Shown piece after piece: positions 45,549 to 54,934 of a stretch of DNA of 64,000 bases. The position numbers were made by a program, and so were the translations under genes. How positions within the stretch are numbered: position 1 is the stretch's first letter; the number at the start of each line of letters is the position of its first letter. The stretch is from NCBI RefSeq assembly GCF_022394535.1, contig NZ_CP089414.1:3472001-3536000 (forward strand), written 5' to 3'. The notes beneath the pieces are model-generated. The model did not search any database and had not been told where the DNA came from. It saw nothing but the letters and a program-made list of their open reading frames with translations. This stretch comes from Dyella terrae. GTDB lineage: Bacteria > Pseudomonadota > Gammaproteobacteria > Xanthomonadales > Rhodanobacteraceae.

Positions 45549-46196
45549 GCTCCCTTTCCCCTTTTGGAGGAGGGTTGGGGTGAGGGGCAGCCTTGCGAAG
45601 TCGCTTCGACAGAGGCGGCTTTTCTTTTGGTGGTTGGTAGGGGGTGATGTACGCCGGGCGCGGCTCTTTCTTTCTCCCTCTCCCCTCCGGGGAGAGGGCT
45701 GGGGTGAGGGGCGGGTGCTCGCGTCTCCGTTTCATCTTGGCAGTCACCCAGGCGTACCCCACAGAAGGGGGCAAGGGCCGGGGTCCAGAGCTTCGGTGTT
45801 TGGTTGTCGAGCGATCGCGACCTGACTCGCCTGCGGCGGGCTTTTGACCTCCTGCCGGAGGCCGAGTCACTTTCTCTTGCTTGCCCAAGAGAAAGTAACC
45901 GAAGAGAAGGGCACCCCCACTTGGCGCTGGCCGGCTGCGCCGGCCACCCCTCACCGCCGCACAGGGGGCCCGAAGGTCAAAGGCGAAAGCGGACGGCTCG
46001 TGCAGCTGCGCTGCACATCGCAGCACGTCGCGTTGCTCCTGCCTTAGCGCACAAAGTCGAGGCAGACGGACGATGCCGTAACGTGGCGAGGCTGACGACA
46101 CTGAATAACTAGCTTCGCTGTAGTGAAGCGTCACGGCGCTGCGCCGGAATGACCGTTTCACCGAAACGATAAGGCGAGCACCCACCCCCTCACCCC
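45549..46196. repeat. Dispersed structured repeat, copy F with an extra left end
   Basis: Main element 45674-46196 (GTGCTCGC type). A second, partial left end sits at 45549-45600 (GAGGGTTGGGGTGAGGGG). Stems CTTTCTCTTG/CAAGAGAAAG (45870-45895), CTGGCCGG/CCGGCCA and GTGCAGC/GCTGCAC (45999-46015) are kept. The two stems between them (CTTTTCG... and GGATCGGCA...) are deleted. The right end (GGCGAGCACCCACC...CTCACCCC) runs into the 3' end of RND gene 1 and supplies its stop codon. It separates the two RND genes by about 830 bp. Confidence 0.83.
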
Positions 46197-49100
46197 GCCA
46201 CCGGTTGCACCTTCAACCCCCGCTTAGCCGCCCGCCTCGCCTGCCGGGCCGCCTTATGCACCTTTCGATCGTAATTCCACAGATAAATCGCCGGCGTACT
46301 CAGCAACGTCAACAACTGCGACACCAGCAGCCCACCGACAATCGCAATACCCAACGGCTGCCGCAACTCCGAGCCGATGCCAAAGCCAACAGCCAACGGC
46401 AACGCGGCACCCATGGCCACCAGCGTAGTCATCGTGATCGGGCGAAAGCGCACCAGCGCTGCCTCGCGAATCGCATCCGGCGGCGAACGCCCATGCTCAC
46501 GTTGCGCCACCAGTGCGAAATCCACCATCAGAATCGCGTTCTTCTTCACAATGCCGATCAACATCAGAATGGCGATGATCGCCATCAGCGACATCGGCGT
46601 ACCCGTCACCAGCATCGCCAGAAACGCACCCGCACCGGCTGCCGGCAGCGTGGAAAGAATGGTCAGCGGGTGGCCCAGGCTTTCGTAGAGAATGCCGAGC
46701 ACGATGTACATCGCAAGGATCGAGCCAAGCAGCAGCACGTTGGCGTTGGATTTCGTTTCCTGCAAATTCTGCGCATCGCCCGAATAGCCTAGCTGTATGC
46801 CCGGTGGTGGCCGCACATCAGCCACGATCTGTTCGATCAGCGCCGTCGCCTTGTCCTGCGGAAGGTCCTGTTCGGTGTTGTAGTAGATCTGCGTGGCTTC
46901 CAACTGGTTGGTATGGATCACCAGCGAGGGCTGCACACTAGGCTCGATGCGCGACACCGCCGACAACGGCACCATGCTGCCCGTATCGCTGCGCACATAA
47001 GTATTGAGCAGCGTGTTCGGGCTCAGCGATCGCTCCGATGCCGACGTCAGCACTACCCAATACTGGTTGATGTTCGAATAGATGATCGACACCTGGCGTT
47101 GACCAAACGCGTTGTATAGCGCCGAATCGATATCACCCATGCTCAGATGCAGGCGCCCCGCGGCGAGGCGGTCAACCGTCAGCATCTGCTGCTTGTCGAC
47201 GTTGTCGTAGTCGCTGGTGACGTCGCGCAGCTCCTTATGCAGGCGCATCTGCTGCGTCACCTTGTAGACCCACGGTTGCAGGTCGGCATTGTCGGCGCTG
47301 ATCAACTGGAAACTCTGGCTACCGCGGTTGGTATTGTCGTTGTCGTTGAAAAAGCCGATGGAATTGAGCGCAACGTGCAGTTCCGGGACCTTCTCGTACG
47401 CCTTGTTGAGCCGCGTAATGGTGTCCTTGATCGACTCCGCCCGCATGCCCGGTCCATGACCACGCGGCTTAAGGTCCACAAACATCGTGGCCTGGTTGCC
47501 CACCGCGCCGCCGGCATTGTCGCTGCCCAGGAACGTGGTGACATCGAGCACGGCGGGGTCGTTCACCATGATCGCCGCCGCCTTCTTCGCGCGCTCCGCC
47601 ATCAGGGTGGGCGAAATATTATTGTCCGCCGTCACGTCGCCCTGAATCATGCCGATGTCCTCCTTCGGCATGAACTCAAAGCCATAGAGCTTCACCACCG
47701 CCATCGCCATGCCCACCGTCAGCGTCAGCAGAATCAGCGGCTGCCAGCGCATCAACCGGCGATGCCGCATCGCCCAATCGAGCGCTCTCTCATAGACGTG
47801 GTGTAACGCACGGTCGAAGCGCTCCAGCGCCTTCTCCATGCGATTGGGCTCACGGCCGCCCGCGTTCTCCAGCGTAAGGTAGCGCCCGCACAGCGCTGGC
47901 GTCAGCGTGAGCGAAATAATCGCCGAGATCACCACCGCCGCCGTAAGCGTCACTGAAAACTCGCGCAGCAACAGCGTGAACTGATTGTTGCCGAACAACA
48001 GTGGCGCAAACACGGCAATCAGCGACAACGTGATCGACACCACCGTAAAACCGATTTCCTTTACGCCATCCAGCGATGCCTGCAGCGGTGGCGAGCCCTG
48101 CTCCATATGGCGCACGATGTTCTCGATCACCACAATCGCATCGTCCACCACAAAGCCGATGCACAGCACCAGCGCCACCAGCGACAGCGTGTTGAGCGTA
48201 AAGCCCAACGTCCACATCACCGTGAACGCGCCGGCCAGTGACAGCGGCACGCTCAGCATGGCGATCAACGTCGGCCCCACGCGGCGCAGAAACACCAGCA
48301 TCACCAGCGCCACCAACAGCACGCTGAGCAGCAGCGCCACCTCCACCTCGTGCAGCGCGGATTTGGTGGTCTGCGTCAGGTCGAAGATCGGCGTGATCTG
48401 CAGGTCCGCCGGCAGCCACGCGCGCATTTGCGGCAGCTTGGCGCGTACAGCGTCAGCGGTGGCGACCGCGTTGGCCTCCGGCCGTTTGCTGATGCGGATG
48501 GCCACCGCGCGATGGTCGTTGAACCAGGCCGCCTGATACTCGTCCTGCTGGCCCGTCGTCACCTTGGCCAGATCCGACAAGCGTACCGGCGCACCCTTCT
48601 GCACCGCGATAAGCAGGTTGCCAAACTCCTGCGGCGTACTGAGTGATGCCGTGGTGGCTACCGTCATTTGCGTGCGCCCGTCACTCAACGCACCCTCTGG
48701 CGAGGTTACGTTCGCGGCGCGCAGCACGTTGGCCACATCGTTGGCTGTCAGGCCCTTGGCCGCTAGCGCCTCCGTGTTGAGCTCCACGCGCACGGCCTTG
48801 GGTCGGCCGCCGATCACACGCACCTGCGCCACGCCGGGAATTTGCGAAAGCGCCGGATTGATCAGCGTGTCGGCCAAATCGTAAAGCTTGTCCGGCGGCA
48901 GCGAGCTGGACGTAAGCGACAACAACAGCACCGGAATATTGGCGGTGTTGAACTTGTAATAGCGCGGCGGTATCGGGATGTCTGACGGAAGATCCGCCAT
49001 GCTCGCGTTGATGGCCGCCTCCACATCACGCGCGCGCTTATCCGTGTTGTTGCCAAAGTTGAAGATGATCCGTATCGACGTCGAACCGTCGTTGCTCTCC

Positions 49101-49345
49101 GAATGCATCTCCTTGATGCCCGGTATACGACCCAGGTGGCGCTCCAGCGGTGCAGCAACGGTCGCCGCCATGGTCTGTGCATTCGCACCCGGCAACTCGG
49201 TGTAAACCACCATGCCTGGAAATTCGAGCGACGGCAGCGCCGCCACACCCAGCAGCAGGTACGCCCAGAACCCCGCAAGCGCGAGTCCAAACGCCAGCAC
49301 CGAAGTGCCGATGGGGCGACGTATCAAGGGTGCGAAGAAGTTCAC
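46190..49345 (-). CDS. RND multidrug efflux transporter 1 (MdtB/MdtC-like)
   Basis: 1051 residues from a GTG at 49345 (MNFFAPLIRRPIGTSVLAF). HAE1 RND layout: helix 1, porter loop with LPSLEFPGMVVYTELPGA, helix-4 motif CIGFVVDDAIVVIENIVRHME, second periplasmic loop, and helices 7-12 with ALVRFRPITMTTLVAMGAALPLAVG. Closely similar to the downstream RND gene, like the MdtB-MdtC pair that forms heterotrimers. No membrane-fusion or outer-membrane gene adjoins, unlike typical mdtABC operons. The last codons and stop (VAG, TGA) lie in repeat copy F. Confidence 0.93.
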   Translation of the reverse strand: MNFFAPLIRRPIGTSVLAFGLALAGFWAYLLLGVAALPSLEFPGMVVYTELPGANAQTMAATVAAPLERHLGRIPGIKEMHSESNDGSTSIRIIFNFGNNTDKRARDVEAAINASMADLPSDIPIPPRYYKFNTANIPVLLLSLTSSSLPPDKLYDLADTLINPALSQIPGVAQVRVIGGRPKAVRVELNTEALAAKGLTANDVANVLRAANVTSPEGALSDGRTQMTVATTASLSTPQEFGNLLIAVQKGAPVRLSDLAKVTTGQQDEYQAAWFNDHRAVAIRISKRPEANAVATADAVRAKLPQMRAWLPADLQITPIFDLTQTTKSALHEVEVALLLSVLLVALVMLVFLRRVGPTLIAMLSVPLSLAGAFTVMWTLGFTLNTLSLVALVLCIGFVVDDAIVVIENIVRHMEQGSPPLQASLDGVKEIGFTVVSITLSLIAVFAPLLFGNNQFTLLLREFSVTLTAAVVISAIISLTLTPALCGRYLTLENAGGREPNRMEKALERFDRALHHVYERALDWAMRHRRLMRWQPLILLTLTVGMAMAVVKLYGFEFMPKEDIGMIQGDVTADNNISPTLMAERAKKAAAIMVNDPAVLDVTTFLGSDNAGGAVGNQATMFVDLKPRGHGPGMRAESIKDTITRLNKAYEKVPELHVALNSIGFFNDNDNTNRGSQSFQLISADNADLQPWVYKVTQQMRLHKELRDVTSDYDNVDKQQMLTVDRLAAGRLHLSMGDIDSALYNAFGQRQVSIIYSNINQYWVVLTSASERSLSPNTLLNTYVRSDTGSMVPLSAVSRIEPSVQPSLVIHTNQLEATQIYYNTEQDLPQDKATALIEQIVADVRPPPGIQLGYSGDAQNLQETKSNANVLLLGSILAMYIVLGILYESLGHPLTILSTLPAAGAGAFLAMLVTGTPMSLMAIIAILMLIGIVKKNAILMVDFALVAQREHGRSPPDAIREAALVRFRPITMTTLVAMGAALPLAVGFGIGSELRQPLGIAIVGGLLVSQLLTLLSTPAIYLWNYDRKVHKAARQARRAAKRGLKVQPVAG

Positions 49346-49576
49346 GATTCGGTTCGTTGGCGGCGGCGCGCCCCGTCCGCGCCTTAGGACACGGGATCCT
49401 TCCTGTGGCGATCTTCCCGTACGTCTTTATGCACGCAATGGCGCAATGGCGAATGTGCCGTTAGTGGTGTGCCGAAGGCCATGCAGGTGAAGTCTTTCGC
49501 CACCCTTAAGGCACCGTCACCACGGAATCGTGGCAAGGTTTTCGCGCATCGTACACACTGCCCGGCACCTCACCCG

Positions 49577-50743
49577 ATGCAGATGCCCGTGACGACGGAA
49601 ACGCTGGTCGATCTGGCCACCATGGCCGCCATGCTGGGAGTGGGTGCGCTGGCCATCGTGCTGGTCGCCGCCATGCCGCGTACGCGCGCATCGCTGTTTC
49701 TTCTGGGCTATTTCATCTGCGTGGTCCTGGATAGCGCGGTCGACCTGGCCTGGTTGGGTTGGGCGCGCGCGCTGACCGTCGGCAATATCCGGTGGCTGCA
49801 CACCGTGAATGTGCCCGTGGCCTATTTGTATGGCCCGTTGCTCTACGGCTACGTCGTCGCATTGACGTCTCCTTCGCGCGGATTCGACCGTCGTGAGCTC
49901 TGGCATCTGCTGCCGTTCGCCGTGGCCATGCTGTTCTCGCTGACCAATGCCATTGCTGGCCTCGACACCACACGCATGGGTGGATGGGCGTTCCTTGTGA
50001 CCTATCACGCCTGGGTGCTGTCGGGGCTGGCCTATCTCGCGCTTGCCGTGCGGCACATCTATCGCTCGCGGCATGTGCTCGAGCGCAGCGTCGCCGACGA
50101 ATCCGCGCTGCGCCTGACCTGGTTGCGGGGACTGACCACCCTGATTGCCGTGAGCTGGATCTGGATGACGGTGGATCGCTTCGCCACGGCGGCTGGGCGG
50201 GCGCCACAAGGTTGGCCTGCCCTGATGCTGGATGGCATGACCTTCGCCACCTTGTTCATGCTCGCCTGGTTTGGCCTGCGCCAGCCGGTGCTCGTGCAGG
50301 ATGAGCCCCCAAAGGACGAGATAGCCCCCGTGCCCGTTGACTCGGGCGTGCCCTACGCGAGATCAGCGCTCACCGCCGCGCAATGTGCGGAGATCGCGGC
50401 GGAACTGGCCCGACTGATGGAGCGCGAACAACTGTATGTGGACAGCCACCTCGACCTGCAGTTGCTGAGCCAGCGCGGCGGCTGGCCGCCGAACTACGTC
50501 TCGCAGGCGCTGAACCAGGGGCGTGGGCAGAACTTCTTCGAGTTCGTGAACGGCTACCGCGTGGCCGCCGCCGAACGGCATCTTGCCGATCCCGGCGATG
50601 GGCGCAGCATCCTGGAGATCGCGCTGGCCTGCGGCTTCGGCAGCAAGTCGACCTTCAACGCCGTGTTCAAGCGGCTTACCGGGAGTACCCCGCGCGAGTA
50701 TCGACGCGTCCGGCACGAGACCCGCGACGAACCGGCGATCTGA
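49577..50743 (+). CDS. Membrane-anchored AraC-type regulator
   Basis: 388 residues from the ATG at 49577 (MQMPVTTETLVD; an upstream extension is possible). Seven hydrophobic helices in the first 230 residues (for example LATMAAMLGVGALAIVLVAAM; LWHLLPFAVAMLFSLTNAI; LTTLIAVSWIWMTV) precede a C-terminal AraC domain: LDLQLLSQRGGWPPNYVSQALN and SILEIALACGFGSKSTFNAVFKR, ending GSTPREYRR. Divergent from the RND pair, so a plausible membrane-sensing activator of it. Confidence 0.85.
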   Translation: MQMPVTTETLVDLATMAAMLGVGALAIVLVAAMPRTRASLFLLGYFICVVLDSAVDLAWLGWARALTVGNIRWLHTVNVPVAYLYGPLLYGYVVALTSPSRGFDRRELWHLLPFAVAMLFSLTNAIAGLDTTRMGGWAFLVTYHAWVLSGLAYLALAVRHIYRSRHVLERSVADESALRLTWLRGLTTLIAVSWIWMTVDRFATAAGRAPQGWPALMLDGMTFATLFMLAWFGLRQPVLVQDEPPKDEIAPVPVDSGVPYARSALTAAQCAEIAAELARLMEREQLYVDSHLDLQLLSQRGGWPPNYVSQALNQGRGQNFFEFVNGYRVAAAERHLADPGDGRSILEIALACGFGSKSTFNAVFKRLTGSTPREYRRVRHETRDEPAI

Positions 50744-50834
50744 ACGTCCGATCCGACCCGTTCGGACGATCGGGCGGCCCGGCCGGGCCAGTCTGGGGTG
50801 GATTCGACCCGCCCTCCCGACAAGGACCGCCGAC

Positions 50835-52622
50835 ATGTCATTGCGCGTTGCCGCCTTCGTATCCGCCCTGCTGCTTGCCACCCCTGTCATCGCCGATGGC
50901 CCCGCGGGCGGAGGCACGGCGCCGCTCGACTTTCAGTGGAGTGTGAAGATCCCCCTGCGCGACGGCGTCAAGCTGAACGCAACGCTCTATCGCCCGGAGG
51001 GACAGCGCGCCCCTCTCCCCTGCATATTCACGCTGACCCCCTATATCGCGCAGAGCTACCACCCTCGTGGGGTGTACTTCGCTACTCACGACTACGTGTT
51101 CCTCACTGTGGACGTGCGGGGCCGGGGTAACTCGGAAGGAGAGTTCACGCCGCTGCTGCAGGAAGCCAAGGACGGCTACGACGTTGTCGAGTGGCTGGCC
51201 AAGCAGCCCTATTGCAACGGCAAGGTCACCATGTGGGGCGGCTCGTACGCCGGTTACGACCAATGGGCAACGGCCAAGGAGTTCCCGCCGCACCTCGCGA
51301 CCATCATACCCGTCGCCGCAGTGCGCCCAGGCGTCGACTTTCCCTTCGTAAACAACATCTACTACGCCTATGACATGCAGTGGCTCACGCTGACCAGTGG
51401 GCATACCGGGCAGGAAGTGACGTTTGGAGATTGGTCCTTCTGGGCCATGCAGTTCGGCAAGCTGTATAAGGCGCAGCGGCCTTTCCGCGAACTCGATACC
51501 GTGGTGGGCAACCCGTCACCCGTGTTCCAGACCTGGCTGGATCATCCCGAGCCCGACGCCTACTGGGATAGCTACAGCGCGACACCGGCGCAGTTCGCCA
51601 AGATCGACCTCCCGATCCTTACCATCACCGGCCAATACGACGACGACCAGTACGGCGCGTTGTCTTACTACCGCGATCACCTACGCGCCGCGTCAGCCCA
51701 GGCGGCCGCCAGGCACTACCTGCTCATTGGCCCATGGGATCACGCCGGCACACGCACACCTACCGAAACCTACGCTGGCATAAAGTTCGGTGCAGCCAGC
51801 ATGGTGGACGTCAATGCATTGGACAAAGACTGGTACGACTGGACGCTCAAAGGCGGCAGCAAGCCCGCGTTCCTCAAGGACAGGGTGACCTACTACATGC
51901 TGTTGGGTGATGAAGGCGAATGGCGCTATGCGCCATCATTGGATGCGATTACCACAGGCAGCGCGTCGATGTACCTGACCTCCGACAACGGCCATAACCG
52001 TGGCATCTACGAGTCAGGCGCGCTTACCTCCACGGCGCCGCGCGATGCAAGCAAGCCCGACGGCTACATCTACGATCCACGCGACACCACCTTCAACGCC
52101 TGGGATGGTGCAGAAGACGCCGGAGCATCTCTCACCGACCAGAGCGGATTGCTGGGCGCCAACGGCAAGATCCTTGTCTATCACACGGCCCCATTCACCC
52201 AGGACACCGAGTTCGCTGGCTTTCCCAAGCTATCGCTGTGGCTATCCATAGATCAGCCAGATACCGATCTCGCCGCCTTCCTTTACGAGATCCGTCCAGA
52301 CGGAAGCAGCGTACAGCTGGGTTCGCAGTTCCTCCGTGCGCGTTATCGAAAGAGCCAGCGCACGCCAGAATTGGTCAAGCCCGGCGCGGTCGAACGCTAT
52401 GACGTCGATCACTTCGCCTTCATCGCGCGACGCATCGCCAAGGGCAGCCGGCTGCGTCTGGCCATTGGGCCACTCAACACCCGGTTCTTCGAGAAGAACT
52501 ACAACAGCGGCGGCGTAGTAGCGAACGAATCAGGCAAGGACGCGCGCACCGTTACCGTCACGCTCTATCACGACGCGCAGCATCCGAGCGTGCTCGTGAT
52601 GCCATTGACGAAAAAGCCATAG
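50835..52622 (+). CDS. Exported CocE/NonD family (S15-like) hydrolase
   Basis: 595 residues. The ATG at 50835 is chosen for the signal peptide (MSLRVAAFVSALLLATPVIA). Alpha/beta hydrolase with oxyanion tyrosine in TPYIAQSYHPRG, nucleophile Ser in WGGSYAGYDQW, catalytic Asp in ITGQYDDDQYG and His in LIGPWDHAGTR. The C-terminal jelly-roll X-Pro-dipeptidyl-peptidase domain begins near residue 430 (LSLWLSIDQPDTDLAAFLYEI). Family activities include Xaa-Pro peptidase, cocaine esterase and glutaryl acylase. Which applies is open. Terminator follows. Confidence 0.92.
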   Translation: MSLRVAAFVSALLLATPVIADGPAGGGTAPLDFQWSVKIPLRDGVKLNATLYRPEGQRAPLPCIFTLTPYIAQSYHPRGVYFATHDYVFLTVDVRGRGNSEGEFTPLLQEAKDGYDVVEWLAKQPYCNGKVTMWGGSYAGYDQWATAKEFPPHLATIIPVAAVRPGVDFPFVNNIYYAYDMQWLTLTSGHTGQEVTFGDWSFWAMQFGKLYKAQRPFRELDTVVGNPSPVFQTWLDHPEPDAYWDSYSATPAQFAKIDLPILTITGQYDDDQYGALSYYRDHLRAASAQAAARHYLLIGPWDHAGTRTPTETYAGIKFGAASMVDVNALDKDWYDWTLKGGSKPAFLKDRVTYYMLLGDEGEWRYAPSLDAITTGSASMYLTSDNGHNRGIYESGALTSTAPRDASKPDGYIYDPRDTTFNAWDGAEDAGASLTDQSGLLGANGKILVYHTAPFTQDTEFAGFPKLSLWLSIDQPDTDLAAFLYEIRPDGSSVQLGSQFLRARYRKSQRTPELVKPGAVERYDVDHFAFIARRIAKGSRLRLAIGPLNTRFFEKNYNSGGVVANESGKDARTVTVTLYHDAQHPSVLVMPLTKKP

Positions 52623-52635
52623 GGGCCATCCATAC

Positions 52636-52670
52636 TGAGAAGCGGCCGTTCGGTCGCTTCTCAATGCTTT
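52636..52670. terminator. Hairpin terminator between convergent genes
   Basis: TGAGAAGCG (52636-52644) pairs perfectly with CGCTTCTCA (52655-52663), with an inner GCC-GTTC-GGT extension, followed on the plus strand by ATGCTTTCC. Lies between the convergent CocE-like and response-regulator genes and could serve both, better for the plus strand. Confidence 0.6.
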
Positions 52671-52727
52671 CCTGTTAGATCCATAGATCGTTGGACAATG
52701 AGTGAAACGATCACTTCGAGCACTTGT

Positions 52728-53375
52728 TCAAACCGAGAAGCCCTGTCGCATGGCATAACCATACAGATCCAAGTCGCTACGAATGTCCAGCTTCCTCATC
52801 GCCTCAATTTTCAGTTGAGCCACTTTCCCCATGCTGCTTCCCAGCAGTGCTGCGATCTCGCCGAATGAGCGTCCGGACACAAACAGCCGCAGTACACGAA
52901 GTTCGGGTTCACTGAGTGATGAAGGCGGCGGTATATGGCCATTCGCTCCTAACAAATGCGAGCGAAGTTTGGATTGAACGGTCGCGCTGATATATCGGCG
53001 ACCCACGGAGACAGCTCGCACAGCGGCCGAGATGGCACCCAGCGAGTCGTTCTTGCTCACCAGACCCGACACCGCTCTCTTGTAAATCGCTCGCAGCATG
53101 TCCGCTTGGGTGACCATGGTCAACACGATGATCGGCAGATCGAGATAACGCTCAAGGATGCAGTCGAGCATGGCCAAGCCATCTTCCGTTGGCCCTTGCG
53201 ACATATTGAAATCCATAATCAACAAGTCGCACGGAGCCCACCACAACTCGGCGACTAGCTCATGCGGTGACGACACCTCGGACGTTACTTGAATCCATTC
53301 AATCGTCTCGATCTCTGTACGTATGCAGTTGCGGACGATGGAATGATCGTCGGCAATGATCGTGCGTATCTTCAT
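52728..53375 (-). CDS. NarL/RcsB-type response regulator
   Basis: 215 residues from the ATG at 53375 (MKIRTIIADDHSIV; GGAG lies 9 bp upstream). A start 15 bp earlier is also possible. The receiver is complete: acidic ADDH, phosphoacceptor Asp in LLIMDFNMSQG, Thr in VLTMV and Lys in LVSKNDS. LuxR-type HTH: LSEPELRVLRLFVSGRSFGEIAALLGSSMGKVAQLKIEAMRKLDI, closest in feel to RcsB/FimZ. Divergent from the fimbrial operon across 890 bp. Probably its regulator, by analogy with FimZ. No kinase gene nearby. Confidence 0.85.
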   Translation of the reverse strand: MKIRTIIADDHSIVRNCIRTEIETIEWIQVTSEVSSPHELVAELWWAPCDLLIMDFNMSQGPTEDGLAMLDCILERYLDLPIIVLTMVTQADMLRAIYKRAVSGLVSKNDSLGAISAAVRAVSVGRRYISATVQSKLRSHLLGANGHIPPPSSLSEPELRVLRLFVSGRSFGEIAALLGSSMGKVAQLKIEAMRKLDIRSDLDLYGYAMRQGFSV

Positions 53376-54266
53376 AGGCGCTATCTCCATGAGCTACATG
53401 GGCTGACAGTTCATCTTGATAGACACACGGTCATGGCCGCCGTCCGATCGTTCGATATGCGATGCCTGCATGGCGCACGTGGTGGGCCAGGAAATCCGGC
53501 AGTCGAAGCACTTCCTTGCGTTTCCCCTCGTCAAGCTCCGAGCGTGATGTGCGGCAAGCGAAGCGGAATCTCGGAGTGCGCCTACGCGTGGAAGCGTCAT
53601 TGCGCCACAGTGTTCTGCGCGATCCCCGAGTGCAGGAGTATCCACCTGCCATCAATGGCCGCCCGAAAGGCCAGCGATCCTCCCGAAACACGGCCATCGA
53701 CTTGAGATCGCACAACGTAAGCCGGCGTTGAAATTCGCGAACACGTAAAAATCCAGGGCCGCGTGTAGTGGCTTTTTATCGAACCTGTCCGTCGTCGATG
53801 GCTACCGCGTATCCCATGATCGAGTGATACGTCCGGCACAGAACCCAACCGCCTTATCACTCGATATACAGCCGTTCTTGCGGCTCAAAGGTCATCGCAG
53901 AACACAGCCATGGGGCTGTCGCGCTTTTGCGCAGAAGCTGATGGCGAGTGTACGGATATTCCGGATGTCGCGTAGTTAGGAACTTTACCTGCATCTTACA
54001 TATGAATGTTTCAAACTCGCTTTATAGCGGCATTTGAGCGATCTTTCGTCAGTTCACGAGTGCAGGGGCGAACGTTTTCCAAACCATTTTGAGAGTCATC
54101 CGATATCCCGGGGTATGGGTAATCGGGATCATGTGCACAGTCGGCCAAATGAGTTCTCCTCGCGTCGACATGGCGCCTCACCCCGCAAGGGACTCGGATC
54201 ACGAGGCCACTATCCAACGTTCCAGCCGATCCCTGGAAAGACGACTTTAAAACTAAGGAACCACCC
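53376..54266. other. Long intergenic region upstream of the fimbrial operon
   Basis: About 890 bp between the response-regulator gene and the major pilin gene. Several overlapping frames of 80-95 codons exist on both strands at 53431-53860, but none has family motifs or good start signals, so none is called. The part from 53930 to 54020 is AT-rich compared with its surroundings (TAGGAACTTTACCTGCATC, ACATATGAATGTTTC) and is the likeliest place for regulator binding and the pilin promoter. I could not fix a promoter. Confidence 0.5.
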
Positions 54267-54830
54267 ATGAAGAAGACTCTTTTCTCTGCCGCTCTGGCTG
54301 CCGCGTTCGGCCTCGTCGCCATGCAGGCCTCCGCTTCTGACGGCACGATCACGTTCAACGGTGAAGTCACCGACGTGACCTGCACCGTGACTGGCGGCGG
54401 CAATGCCACCGGCACTGGCAACAACATCACCGTGAACCTGCCGAAAGTCGGCGTGACCTCATTGTCTGCGGCTGGCGCCACGGCTGGTGACACCTCGTTC
54501 TCGCTGGTCCTCGGCGGCGGCACGGGCTGCACCAACGGCAAGACCGCCTCGATGTGGGTTGATATCTCGGGCTCGTCCCTCATCGATGGCAGCACCAAGT
54601 CGATGAAGAACGACCTGTCGACCGGTTCCACCGCCCAGGTGCGCCTGCTGAACGGTACCTCGTTCGCTCCGATCGATCTGCTGGCCGGCACCAATCAGCC
54701 GACCGCCACCATCGCCGCCAATACGGCCACGCTGAATTACGTCGCTCAGTACCTCAATGGCGGCGCCGCTTCTTCGGTCAACGCTGGCCTCGTGAAGACG
54801 CACCTCGTCTTCTCGATGCAGTACAACTGA
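54267..54830 (+). CDS. Type 1-like fimbrial major subunit (pilin)
   Basis: 187 residues. Signal peptide MKKTLFSAALAAAFGLVAMQASA, then DGTITFNGEVTDVTCTVTG, the standard N-terminal donor strand and first Cys of a chaperone-usher pilin. The second Cys is in GTGCTNGKTAS and the protein ends LVFSMQY, with the penultimate Tyr needed for chaperone binding. AGGAACC upstream. A GC-rich hairpin follows the stop, as expected for a pilin made in excess. Confidence 0.93.
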   Translation: MKKTLFSAALAAAFGLVAMQASASDGTITFNGEVTDVTCTVTGGGNATGTGNNITVNLPKVGVTSLSAAGATAGDTSFSLVLGGGTGCTNGKTASMWVDISGSSLIDGSTKSMKNDLSTGSTAQVRLLNGTSFAPIDLLAGTNQPTATIAANTATLNYVAQYLNGGAASSVNAGLVKTHLVFSMQYN

Positions 54831-54851
54831 TCGCTCTTTAGAGCCTTCAGG

Positions 54852-54877
54852 GGCAGGGCCGGTTTGCCGGCTCTGCC
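54852..54877 (+). terminator. Attenuating hairpin after the pilin gene
   Basis: GGCAGGGCCGG (54852-54862), loop TTTG, CCGGCTCTGCC (54867-54877): an 11-bp stem with one G-U pair. Only a short T stretch follows, so partial termination or 3'-end stabilisation is likelier than full stop. This would give more pilin than chaperone and usher mRNA. Confidence 0.6.
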
Positions 54878-54934
54878 ATTCCGCCCGAGTGCTCGGGAGT
54901 ATCTTGTTTCCTCGCCAGTCCAGAGGAGAGCGTC

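Noticed and set aside
53431..53860. Several overlapping frames of 80-95 codons upstream of the fimbrial operon
   Set aside because: They overlap on both strands with no motif, no good start signal and no agreement between strands, so I treated the region as regulatory.
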